From an uncultured Verrucomicrobiota bacterium (GTDB lineage Bacteria > Verrucomicrobiota > Verrucomicrobiae > Opitutales > Opitutaceae), in NCBI GenBank assembly GCA_946482165.1, contig CAMLQS010000229.1, positions 1 to 8,154 on the forward strand: DNA of 8,154 nt. Reading direction: 5' to 3'. The position numbers and the translations under genes were made by a program. This document shows, piece by piece, positions 1 to 5,645 of this stretch. The notes beneath the pieces were generated by a model. The model saw only the letters and a list, made by a program, of their open reading frames with translations, was not told the DNA's origin and searched no databases. Each line of letters opens with the position of its first letter. The first letter of the stretch is position 1.

Positions 1-1360
1 ATCGCCGACGCCCCTCTATCCGCATCTGCACCACGCGGGGAGGTTGGCCGCGAAGCGTCTCCCCATAAGCGGTCAGGCAGGCCTCCATGCCCGCCTCGTC
101 ACCCGACGCGCAACGCGCCATCGCCTGATAAAGCAGACATGGGCGGCGCTGCCGCGGCGAACGCCCCGAGTTCCGCAACCAAGCGGCGCAAACATCCGTC
201 AAACCCGGCCAGTCTTTCCTCTCCGCGAAGACATCGGCGCGCGCTTTCCATGCCGGCTCCGAGCCCGGCGACAGTCGGAGAATGGCGTCCGCCTCCACCA
301 AGACCTCGTCGAAACGTTCGAGATGCACGAGCGTGTCGATCCGGCATTCCCGCGCTTCGACCTTCGCGGGGCATTCGCCGATGATCCGGTCCACCATGGC
401 TAGGCACGTCTCGTAGCAGTCCGAGTAGTGGAGCCCCCAAGCCAGCGCGAGGCGCGCCTCCTGCCTCGTTGCGCAAGACGGCAGCTCATCCATCCAGCGC
501 TCAAAAGCATCCGATGTGGGAAAAACCAGTTTCGTTAACCCATCGCGCCGGGTCCGACGAAAATCGCCCGCAAAAAAATCGATCGGCAGCTCCGCGCCGC
601 CACGCTGCCGCACCCACGCGCGGAAAAGCCGGCACTCTCGCGGATAGAGCCGATGCAGGATCGTAAGAACGATTTCCTCGGTCCACTCGTGCTCCATCTT
701 CTCCGCATACCACTCATTGTTCTCCCGGCGGTCGGCCAGCCAACGACCGCGACTCACCCGAGCCGTATGGTCGTGAAAATGGGCGATTTCATGGACCAAG
801 GTCTTCAGCGCATGCAGACGGAGGTAAAGCTCCACGACGACGCGCGGCGCGAGCACCCGCGCCCAATCGACCACATAGGCGTAAATCGAGATCAATCCCC
901 GCGACGAAAGAAACATGCCGAGAATGCTGCCGCCGTAGACGCCGGGAAACATTTTGCTCCCCGGGCGGCCGGTGAACGGATCGCGGCGCCATTCCTGGGC
1001 CATGTCCCGTTCGAGCATGTATTCCCGTCCAAGCACGAGCCGGACTTCATCGATGCCCTCCACCGCCGCGGCCGGCAGCGCCTCCAGAACCGCGCGGACA
1101 TCCCGCGCCGAGGCGGCGTGGAACACGTGCGCCGATTCGTCGCTCACCCGGATCGGAATCTCCCCCACAGGCAACCGCACGCTTCGATCCGGAGCCGGGT
1201 GCGCATGGCGTTGGTCCGAGACTTGGCGCTTGATCCGCTGTTTTCGTCGGAGCGCGGTTTCCTCCCGTTCGATGGCTTCCGCGGAGGCCCGCGTATCGGA
1301 AAAGTCCTGACGCCGGAGTTTCGCGAGCGAGCGATTGGTTGCGTGAATGCTGCGTGACAT
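1..1360 (-). CDS. Putative zinc metallopeptidase with TPR-like C-terminal region (3' end outside window)
   Basis: The minus strand is open from ATG at 1360 to the window edge, giving 453 residues with no stop. Residues 1-60 are charged, Lys/Arg/Glu-rich and probably disordered or coiled. Residues 60-185 form a mixed domain ending in hydrophobic strands (SILGMF, LISIYAYVV). The motif LVHEIAHFHDH gives HExxH at H190-E191-H194, the signature of zinc-dependent peptidases. A nearby acidic segment (NNEWYAEKMEHEW, 214-226) could supply the third zinc ligand. The metzincin spacing HExxHxxGxxH is absent. Residues about 300-395 are helical with TPR-like character (LVHLERFDEVLVEADAILRL, then LSPGSEPAWKARADVFAE). 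No signal peptide is visible, so the protein is probably cytoplasmic. The start is supported by AAAAAGG upstream with a spacer of about 11 nt. The motif and long frame are seen; peptidase activity is inferred, and the substrate is unknown. Confidence 0.8.
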   Translation of the reverse strand, partial: MSRSIHATNRSLAKLRRQDFSDTRASAEAIEREETALRRKQRIKRQVSDQRHAHPAPDRSVRLPVGEIPIRVSDESAHVFHAASARDVRAVLEALPAAAVEGIDEVRLVLGREYMLERDMAQEWRRDPFTGRPGSKMFPGVYGGSILGMFLSSRGLISIYAYVVDWARVLAPRVVVELYLRLHALKTLVHEIAHFHDHTARVSRGRWLADRRENNEWYAEKMEHEWTEEIVLTILHRLYPRECRLFRAWVRQRGGAELPIDFFAGDFRRTRRDGLTKLVFPTSDAFERWMDELPSCATRQEARLALAWGLHYSDCYETCLAMVDRIIGECPAKVEARECRIDTLVHLERFDEVLVEADAILRLSPGSEPAWKARADVFAERKDWPGLTDVCAAWLRNSGRSPRQRRPCLLYQAMARCASGDEAGMEACLTAYGETLRGQPPRVVQMRIEGRRR

Positions 1361-1382
1361 GCGATCCGGCGCCTTTTTGCCA

Positions 1383-1511
1383 TCACGCCGCCGCCCGCGC
1401 CAGCGAGATCATTCGCGCGCATTCCTCGCCTTCCTGCGCCAAAAACCTTGGCCGGGACCAGGCGCCCCCCTTGCAGTCCAACGACAGGCCGCCATGAGGT
1501 CTTTTCACCAT
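1383..1511 (-). CDS. Possible small ORF upstream of the metallopeptidase gene (doubtful)
   Basis: A 42-codon minus-strand frame starts at 1511, its ATG overlapping the opposite-strand ATG of the membrane-protein gene. It ends with TGA at 1383-1385, 22 nt before the metallopeptidase start. A good Shine-Dalgarno-like GGGAGG lies 9 nt before its ATG, but this falls inside the divergent gene's signal-peptide codons. The product begins MVKRPHGGLSLDCKGG and ends ARMISLARAAA, with no recognised domain. It could be a leader peptide or a chance frame in GC-rich DNA. It is listed because of the ribosome-binding site and tight spacing only. Confidence 0.2.
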   Translation of the reverse strand: MVKRPHGGLSLDCKGGAWSRPRFLAQEGEECARMISLARAAA

Positions 1512-2604
1512 GAAGTTTCGCCTCCCGCTCGCAGCGACGCTGTTCGCCGCGCTCCTGCCCTCGACCGCTTTGGCCAACGCCGGCACGCCACTCATGTGGG
1601 CGACGATGATCCACCTCGTTCTCGGCAATGCGATCATTGGCGCAGCCGAGGGCTTGCTTCTCTCGGGCCTCATCAAGACACCGCCGCTACGAAGCGTCGG
1701 GCTGCTGATCGGGGCGAACTATATATCGGCGTGGATGGGAGGCATCGCCCTCACGGGACGGTTGGCCGACAGCGCGGACATCACGATCGAAAGCCTCCGC
1801 TTTTGGTTCGGCGTTCTGGTCGTCGCCGCGTTCATCGTCACCCTGCTTATCGAGTTTCCGTTTTGCTGGCTGCTCGTCCGAAAGCAGGAACACGCGATCC
1901 GAAAAGCGCTCAAAGCCACCCTGCTGATAAACCTCGCCAGCTACGTCCTTCTCTTCGGTTGGTATTGGCTCGCCAGCGGCACAAGCATGCTCACGCAGCT
2001 CGAAGTGGTGCAAGTGAAGCAACTTCACCCGCCCAAGGACTGCGTCCTTTGGTTCATCACTCCGGACGGCAGACACATCCTCCGCGCGGACCTTGCACAC
2101 GAACGCGCCGAATTCTTCGCCGAGGTCTCGGCGAAAGACCGGGACGACCGCCTTTTCGCACAGTCGAACACCCACGGTCGCTTCGACTTGTTTCTCCGCC
2201 TCGACGGGGAACGACAGTCGGAGGAAAAAATCGAATTGGTTCAGGCGGATTTCGCCGCGTTGGCGCCGATCGACGAACGCCGTGAAAACACCGGCAAACC
2301 CTACGGAACCTGGTTCAACTTTGGCGCCGTCCCCTCCCTCGCGGGCAGCGGCGCGGAATGGAAGTATCACACCGGATTCTGGGCCGGCGAAGGAGTGTCC
2401 GGCGAAAGCGAAAAGACCGGCGAACGCCTGCATCTCTCGTTGGAGATTCCTTTCACCGCGTGGATAGTGCGCAACGCCGTCCAGCTCGACGGAGACCTGG
2501 TGCTGTTCCAGCTCGGCAACGATCAGATCTGCCTGCTTCGACCGGGCGAAAAACGAATCGCCCTCATCGCTCGGGGCAAAGGACCGCTCGTCGCCAAGCC
2601 GTGA
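1510..2604 (+). CDS. Unrecognised exported/membrane protein, four predicted TM segments plus soluble C-terminal half
   Basis: A 364-residue protein that I cannot assign to a named family. Residues 1-23 look like a cleavable signal peptide (basic start, LAATLFAALLPSTALA, cleavage near ALA/NAG). Four hydrophobic segments follow at about 29-53, 61-81, 97-122 and 135-155. Residues 160-364 are soluble and probably beta-rich, alternating charged and hydrophobic residues, with aromatic Gly-rich stretches near 265-295. The N-terminal pattern NAGTPLMW followed by membrane segments looks like a conserved envelope-protein arrangement, but I know no function for it. ATG at 1510 is chosen because it begins a proper signal peptide and is preceded by GAGG (1496-1499) with a 10-nt spacer. 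It is divergent from the metallopeptidase gene with 149 bp between starts, so the two may share a control region. The long opposite-strand frame across it is a shadow. Confidence 0.8.
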   Translation: MKFRLPLAATLFAALLPSTALANAGTPLMWATMIHLVLGNAIIGAAEGLLLSGLIKTPPLRSVGLLIGANYISAWMGGIALTGRLADSADITIESLRFWFGVLVVAAFIVTLLIEFPFCWLLVRKQEHAIRKALKATLLINLASYVLLFGWYWLASGTSMLTQLEVVQVKQLHPPKDCVLWFITPDGRHILRADLAHERAEFFAEVSAKDRDDRLFAQSNTHGRFDLFLRLDGERQSEEKIELVQADFAALAPIDERRENTGKPYGTWFNFGAVPSLAGSGAEWKYHTGFWAGEGVSGESEKTGERLHLSLEIPFTAWIVRNAVQLDGDLVLFQLGNDQICLLRPGEKRIALIARGKGPLVAKP

Positions 2605-2710
2605 CCGCCCCGCCCAGCTCTGGCTCCGTCCCATGCAACCCCACCCGAGGACGCCCGCCCTCGATTTTGACCAGACCCTTTTCGGAAACCGAGCCGAACG
2701 CATACATACC

Positions 2711-2790
2711 TCTCTCCGCGGCTCTCCGTGCCCTCCGTGGCTAAAATCCCGCCTCCGCTCCCGTGGCGAAGCGTCCGCCTCGCTCGCGAG
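2711..2790. repeat. Dispersed intergenic repeat, copy 1
   Basis: The core at 2711-2756 matches 4364-4409 at 42 of 46 positions in the same orientation. Weaker similarity continues for about 30 nt (gaagcg, then ctcgc). The core is internally periodic: a roughly 10-nt unit of the form cctccgtgg is repeated about three times, then ctaaaatcccgcctcc. On the minus strand it translates into spurious His/Gly-rich peptide of the NHGGHGG type, a known source of false gene calls. Mobility and function are unknown. Confidence 0.8.
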
Positions 2791-2866
2791 GAGCGCCGGC
2801 GAAACGACGCTTCCGCAACGAAACCGCTCCATGAACCGCGGCGCCGACCCGCCCCGCGGACAGACG

Positions 2867-2896
2867 AAAAAGGTGCGGCCGAAATCAGCCGCACCT
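2867..2896 (-). terminator. Rho-independent terminator, minus strand
   Basis: A perfect 9-bp inverted repeat, AGGTGCGGC (2871-2879) and GCCGCACCT (2888-2896), encloses an 8-nt loop. Read on the minus strand the stem is followed by a short T run from the AAAA at 2867-2870. There is no T run on the plus strand, so it should act on transcripts moving leftward. The nearest such gene is the PEP-CTERM gene ending at 3205. That would place the 275-bp palindromic element inside its 3' untranslated region. Confidence 0.6.
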
Positions 2897-2929
2897 CAAC
2901 ATACCATGCCATCGACGGCCCGGACTTAT

Positions 2930-3204
2930 GGGAGGTCCTAAAATCTCCGGCGGGGTCTGCGTTGAGCGCCAAACGGCAGGCCGCAAGGCGGGGAGGCGCG
3001 GGGTATCCTCGAAGAGGCTATCCCCGCCTCCCCAACGCCGCGGATGTCGGAATGGCTCTCAACCCGCAGGGCGACCGGGAAATACGGCTGGGCCGGCGTT
3101 GGGTGCGCCGGGACATACCTTTCAGGTATGCCTCCGTCTCACCCGCCTTGGCCGAGCCGTATTTCCCGGTCGCGCAGACCCCGCCGGAGATTTTAGGACT
3201 TCCC
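2930..3204. repeat. 275-bp nested palindromic element with 32-bp inverted ends
   Basis: The ends are inverted copies: 2930-2961 and 3173-3204 match at 31 of 32 positions (GGGAGGTCCTAAAATCTCC at the left end). The one difference is a G/T pair, a wobble if transcribed rightward. Hairpin A (about 2987-3039) has GGGGAGGCG and CCTC pairing with GAGG and CGCCTCCCC around a GAA loop. Hairpin B (3071-3173) has a perfect 19-bp stem (GCGACCGGGAAATACGGCT) and an inner stem CATACCT-ttc-AGGTATG (3114-3130). CCCAACGCCG (3031-3040) also complements CGGCGTTGGG (3094-3103), so alternative folds compete. No ORF of note lies inside. The right end touches the stop codon of the PEP-CTERM gene. It could be a MITE-like element, a REP/BIME-like composite or a structured 3'-UTR RNA; the sequence alone does not decide. 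Confidence 0.85.
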
Positions 3205-4128
3205 TTAAACGCGACGACCGCGGCGGCGCGCCATCACGACGCCGAGACTCGCGAGACCGGCGAGCGCGGCGCACGAGGACGGCTCAGGCACCTGCGTCAA
3301 CGTCACCGAGAACGCCGTCGTATCGAAACTGGTCGCCGAGAGCGCGGCGCTGGATGGCCGCAGGGAGAAGGTGTCGAAAGCAAACGAGTTCGGCGTGGTA
3401 TCGGTGAAGGAAGCCAGCAGGACGCCGTCGCCGCCCAATGATCCGCCGGACATGCTGGCGTCGATCTCAAGATGCGCCGACGCGGTGCGAACGATCATCA
3501 TCGAAAACAGGTAGGTCGTTGCGTCCGCGTAACCGGTCGCTCCGCTGGATTCCTGATCGTCGAGACTCGTCCAACTGGCGCCGGCGCTGAGCAGCGCGGA
3601 TGCAGTGGCGGGGGCGGCGCGCTCCATCAGATTGAAGGGATTGGCGTGACCAAAAGTCTGCCCCACGTTCATGAACATCCCGTAGCCGGCGTAAGCGGCG
3701 GAGCCAGGGTTGCCGTCCGCGGCCAATCGCGACCCGGATGGAGTGTCCACGAAAGCAAGGCGGAAGCCCTGGCTGGCGTTCGTGGCATTTGTTCCCGTGA
3801 GGGTGAAAGTCCAACTCACGCTCAGGGTGTCGCCAGGATTGGCGAGGGTGGCTTCGCTGCCTTCGGAAGCGAAATAGGTTGTCCACGAGGACGAACCCGC
3901 CCCGACGGTGCCGGTGAGGTGACCGGCGCTGGCGCTCAGCGTGGAGACGGTGCCGAACCAGGCGGACTCGCGGTTGCCGTCCAAATCGGAATCGACGCTG
4001 GACTCTTGTTCGGTGCGGTTGCCGTCCAACCAAGTGTCATTTACAAGGGTGGCGGCCTGACCGGAGGCGAACGGCAATACGGCAAATCCAAGCAGGATCG
4101 CCGGCGTGGGGCGGAATTTTGACTTCAT
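3205..4128 (-). CDS. PEP-CTERM sorting domain surface/secreted protein
   Basis: A 307-residue protein. Residues 1-26 are a signal peptide (MKSKFRPTPAILLGFAVLPF, cleavage near SGQA). Residues 27-278 are Ser/Thr/Gly/Ala-rich with alternating beta-strand character and a jelly-roll or LamG-like look; I see no catalytic motif. The C-terminus is a PEP-CTERM tail: VPEPS (280-284), a hydrophobic helix to about 300, then RRRGRR. In this family the tail is recognised by an exosortase, which cleaves it and sends the protein to the cell surface or extracellular matrix; no exosortase is in the window. The ATG at 4128 is chosen because it starts the signal peptide. The frame stays open upstream to 4512, but that part crosses the dispersed repeat and the end of the hydrolase gene. 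No strong ribosome-binding site is visible. The stop codon directly abuts the 275-bp palindromic element. Confidence 0.88.
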   Translation of the reverse strand: MKSKFRPTPAILLGFAVLPFASGQAATLVNDTWLDGNRTEQESSVDSDLDGNRESAWFGTVSTLSASAGHLTGTVGAGSSSWTTYFASEGSEATLANPGDTLSVSWTFTLTGTNATNASQGFRLAFVDTPSGSRLAADGNPGSAAYAGYGMFMNVGQTFGHANPFNLMERAAPATASALLSAGASWTSLDDQESSGATGYADATTYLFSMMIVRTASAHLEIDASMSGGSLGGDGVLLASFTDTTPNSFAFDTFSLRPSSAALSATSFDTTAFSVTLTQVPEPSSCAALAGLASLGVVMARRRGRRV

Positions 4129-4264
4129 GCGAACAAGCGGCTGGGGTGTTAAGCAGCTCCAAACCGGCACCCAGGGTATCGGCCGGCTGCATGGGGTAAC
4201 TTTCGCTGGAGAACGCATCCGATTGTAATAAGATTGTCGATACGATTTCCGCGAAACCCTCGTT

Positions 4265-4284
4265 TCTTCGCGCATGCGCGAAGA
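4265..4284. promoter_or_regulatory. 20-bp perfect palindrome upstream of the PEP-CTERM gene
   Basis: CTTCGCGCATGCGCGAAG (4266-4283) is perfectly self-complementary and extends by one T-A pair on each side. It lies about 137 bp upstream of the PEP-CTERM start, close to the AT-richer patch where a promoter is expected. A dimeric regulator could bind it as an operator. With no spacer it would form a poor hairpin loop, which favours a DNA-binding role. No regulator can be named from sequence. Confidence 0.4.
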
Positions 4285-4292
4285 CCGCTCGG

Positions 4293-4314
4293 AAAACCGG
4301 GGGAAACACCCCGG
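4293..4314 (-). terminator. Probable Rho-independent terminator of the hydrolase transcript
   Basis: On the minus strand CCGGGG-TGTTTC-CCCCGG forms a 6-bp all-GC stem with a 6-nt loop, followed by TTTT. It sits about 135 bp past the hydrolase stop codon and before the PEP-CTERM start, the right place to separate the two units. The stem is short and the T run is only four bases, so confidence is moderate. Confidence 0.45.
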
Positions 4315-4363
4315 AGCGTGCAATGGATCATCGACTTCGGCCGCATGTGGGCGAAGTCCGGCA

Positions 4364-4440
4364 TCTCTCCGTGGCCCTCCGTGCCCTCCGTGGTTAAAAA
4401 CCCGCCTCCTCTCCGGTGGTGAAGCGAGCGTCTCGCCTCC
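4364..4440. repeat. Dispersed intergenic repeat, copy 2
   Basis: The core at 4364-4409 matches copy 1 (2711-2756) at 42 of 46 positions and keeps the same periodic cctccgtgg units and a taaaa-cccgcctcc end. The similarity continues through ggtgg-gaagcg to about 4440. It begins only about 8 bp past the hydrolase stop codon. Copy 1 lies past the stop of a plus-strand gene, so the repeat has no fixed orientation relative to the neighbouring gene. Confidence 0.8.
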
Positions 4441-4447
4441 CTCACGG

Positions 4448-5500
4448 TTAATTGAGATGCTCGCCGAAAAACGCCTCGAGCTTGTCGAAGGGAATGAGCC
4501 GCGCCCGATCATAGAGATCCACGTGCCCCGCGCCCGGGACGACGAGGAGTTCCTTCGGCTCCGACGCCAGCTTGTAGGCGTGCTCGCTGAAGATGCGGGA
4601 ATGCGCGTGCTCGCCGGTGACGAACAAAACCGGACGCGGAGAGATCCACTCCAGATTCTCGAACGACCAGAACAACATCATCTGCGCGGCGCTCGTCCGC
4701 CAAAACGCCGTGCTCGAGCGCGGATGCTGACCGCGCGGCGTGCGGTAGTAATCGTAGAACTCCTTGTCGATTTCCGACGACGCCTCGGTCAGCGCCTCAG
4801 GCGTGCCGATATTCATCGTCCTCTCCGCGCCGTCCGCCTCGGCCCAACGCTGCGCCGAGATCGCCTCCAGCGATTTTTTGATCGCGGCGACATCGGGCTT
4901 CTCCGCCAGCCCCTGCCGGTGCGCCTGGCCGATGTCATACATGCTGATCGTCGCCACCGCCTGGATACGCGGATCGGTTTCCGCCGCGGCCAGGCCGAAG
5001 CTGCCGCTGCCGCACACGCCGATCACGCCGATGCGCCCGCGATCCACAAAGGGCCTCGTGCCGAGAAAATCGACCGCCGCGCTGAAGTCCTCGACCAGCG
5101 CCTCCGCCGACGCCGTGAAATGCGGCTGGCCGCCGCTCTCGCCGTTGTAGGAGGGATCGTGCGCGAGCGTGACGAAGCCCCGCTCCGCCATCGTCTGCGC
5201 ATACAGGCCGGCGCTTTGCTCCTTCACCGCGCCATACGGACCGCCGACCACGATGGCGGGATGTTTTTTGGAAAGATCGGCCGTCTTCGGGATATACAGG
5301 TCCGCGACGATCTGGATGCCCAGGCGGTTGTGGAACGAGACCTTCCGGTGATTCACGTTCGCGCTCCGCGGAAAGGTTTTGTCCCACGCCAGCGTATCCG
5401 CGGCGACGGCGGGCGCGGGAGCGACAAGGGATAGAAACGCGCCGAAGGAAAGAAGCGCGGCGACGGACGACAGACCGGGGATCGTGGACAAGGGATTCAT
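4448..5500 (-). CDS. Exported alpha/beta hydrolase
   Basis: A 350-residue protein. Residues 1-34 are a signal peptide (hydrophobic 11-33, cleavage near AVAA). The rest is an alpha/beta-hydrolase fold: strand PAIVVGGPYGA (81-91) with an oxyanion-type turn, DPSYNGESGG (115-124), nucleophile elbow IGVIGVCGSGSFG (157-169), late strand VLFVTGEHAHSR (291-302) and GAGHVDLYD (323-331). Likely catalytic residues are C163 or S165 at the elbow, E297 and H326. The elbow reads G-V-C-G-S rather than the usual G-x-S-x-G, as in dienelactone-hydrolase-like enzymes that use cysteine. I recognise the group as dienelactone-hydrolase/YcjY-like; the substrate cannot be read from sequence. It acts in the periplasm or outside the cell. 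It lies downstream of the AraC gene on the same strand, 145 bp away, so it is the likely target of that regulator. No clear ribosome-binding site precedes the ATG. Confidence 0.88.
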   Translation of the reverse strand: MNPLSTIPGLSSVAALLSFGAFLSLVAPAPAVAADTLAWDKTFPRSANVNHRKVSFHNRLGIQIVADLYIPKTADLSKKHPAIVVGGPYGAVKEQSAGLYAQTMAERGFVTLAHDPSYNGESGGQPHFTASAEALVEDFSAAVDFLGTRPFVDRGRIGVIGVCGSGSFGLAAAETDPRIQAVATISMYDIGQAHRQGLAEKPDVAAIKKSLEAISAQRWAEADGAERTMNIGTPEALTEASSEIDKEFYDYYRTPRGQHPRSSTAFWRTSAAQMMLFWSFENLEWISPRPVLFVTGEHAHSRIFSEHAYKLASEPKELLVVPGAGHVDLYDRARLIPFDKLEAFFGEHLN

Positions 5501-5572
5501 TTGGCGTGGTGTTTGAGGTTCGACGAATCCGACGCCTCGCGGCCGACCCGTTTCGATACCGCACTCTACACC

Positions 5573-5594
5573 CTCCGGCCGGAGCGTGCGCTCC
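5573..5594. promoter_or_regulatory. Overlapping palindromes between the AraC and hydrolase genes
   Basis: CTCCGGCCGGAG (5573-5584) is a perfect 12-bp palindrome, and GGAGCG-tg-CGCTCC (5581-5594) is a second inverted repeat sharing its right end. They lie about 75-95 bp upstream of the hydrolase start and just past the AraC gene. They could be an operator or a weak transcript hairpin. No T run follows on either strand, so a Rho-independent terminator is unlikely. In such GC-rich DNA short palindromes can arise by chance. Confidence 0.3.
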
Positions 5595-5645
5595 GCCGCT
5601 TGCGCGACCTGTAGTCTCCTTGCTCAAAACGCCGCCCGCCCGCGC

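Larger units (their letters stand above)
2605..2929. other. Gene-free stretch between the membrane-protein gene and the palindromic element
   Basis: No frame here looks like a gene: those that are open have the Arg/Pro-rich composition typical of non-coding GC-rich DNA. The stretch holds one copy of the dispersed repeat (2711-2790) and a minus-strand terminator hairpin (2867-2896). I see no convincing plus-strand terminator for the membrane-protein gene. Confidence 0.6.
4129..4447. other. Gene-free stretch between hydrolase and PEP-CTERM genes
   Basis: This 319-bp gap has no credible gene. It holds, right to left in the direction of transcription, dispersed repeat copy 2, a hairpin at 4333-4358 (GACTTCG and CGAAGTC, loop in gccgcatgtggg), a probable terminator (4293-4314) and a 20-bp palindrome (4265-4284). 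The promoter of the PEP-CTERM gene should lie between the terminator and 4128. An AT-richer patch at about 4218-4242 (attgtaataagattgtcgat) is the likeliest place, but I cannot assign -35 and -10 boxes with confidence. Confidence 0.6.

Noticed and set aside
99..1101. Several short minus-strand frames that might suggest a broken gene
   Set aside because: They are out of frame with the uninterrupted 453-codon reading from 1360 to the left edge. There is no frameshift.
653..1357. Plus-strand open frame of 234 codons over the metallopeptidase gene
   Set aside because: Its product is His/Arg/Pro-rich with no domain. The minus strand carries a complete sensible frame with the HEIAH motif, so this is a shadow.
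1687..2832. 381-codon minus-strand frame opposite the membrane-protein gene
   Set aside because: The plus-strand product has a signal peptide and membrane segments; the antisense product has no recognisable features and runs into the dispersed repeat.
2930..3204. Insertion sequence with transposase
   Set aside because: The element has inverted ends but is only 275 bp and has no frame able to encode a transposase. At most it could be a non-autonomous derivative.
2930..3204. CRISPR array
   Set aside because: There are inverted, not regularly spaced direct repeats, and no spacer pattern.
4129..4512. N-terminal extension of the PEP-CTERM frame
   Set aside because: It would overlap the end of the hydrolase gene and be encoded by the dispersed repeat and hairpins. 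The signal peptide starts at 4128.
4274..5434. 386-codon plus-strand frame opposite the hydrolase
   Set aside because: Arg/His/Asp-rich shadow of a well-supported hydrolase gene.
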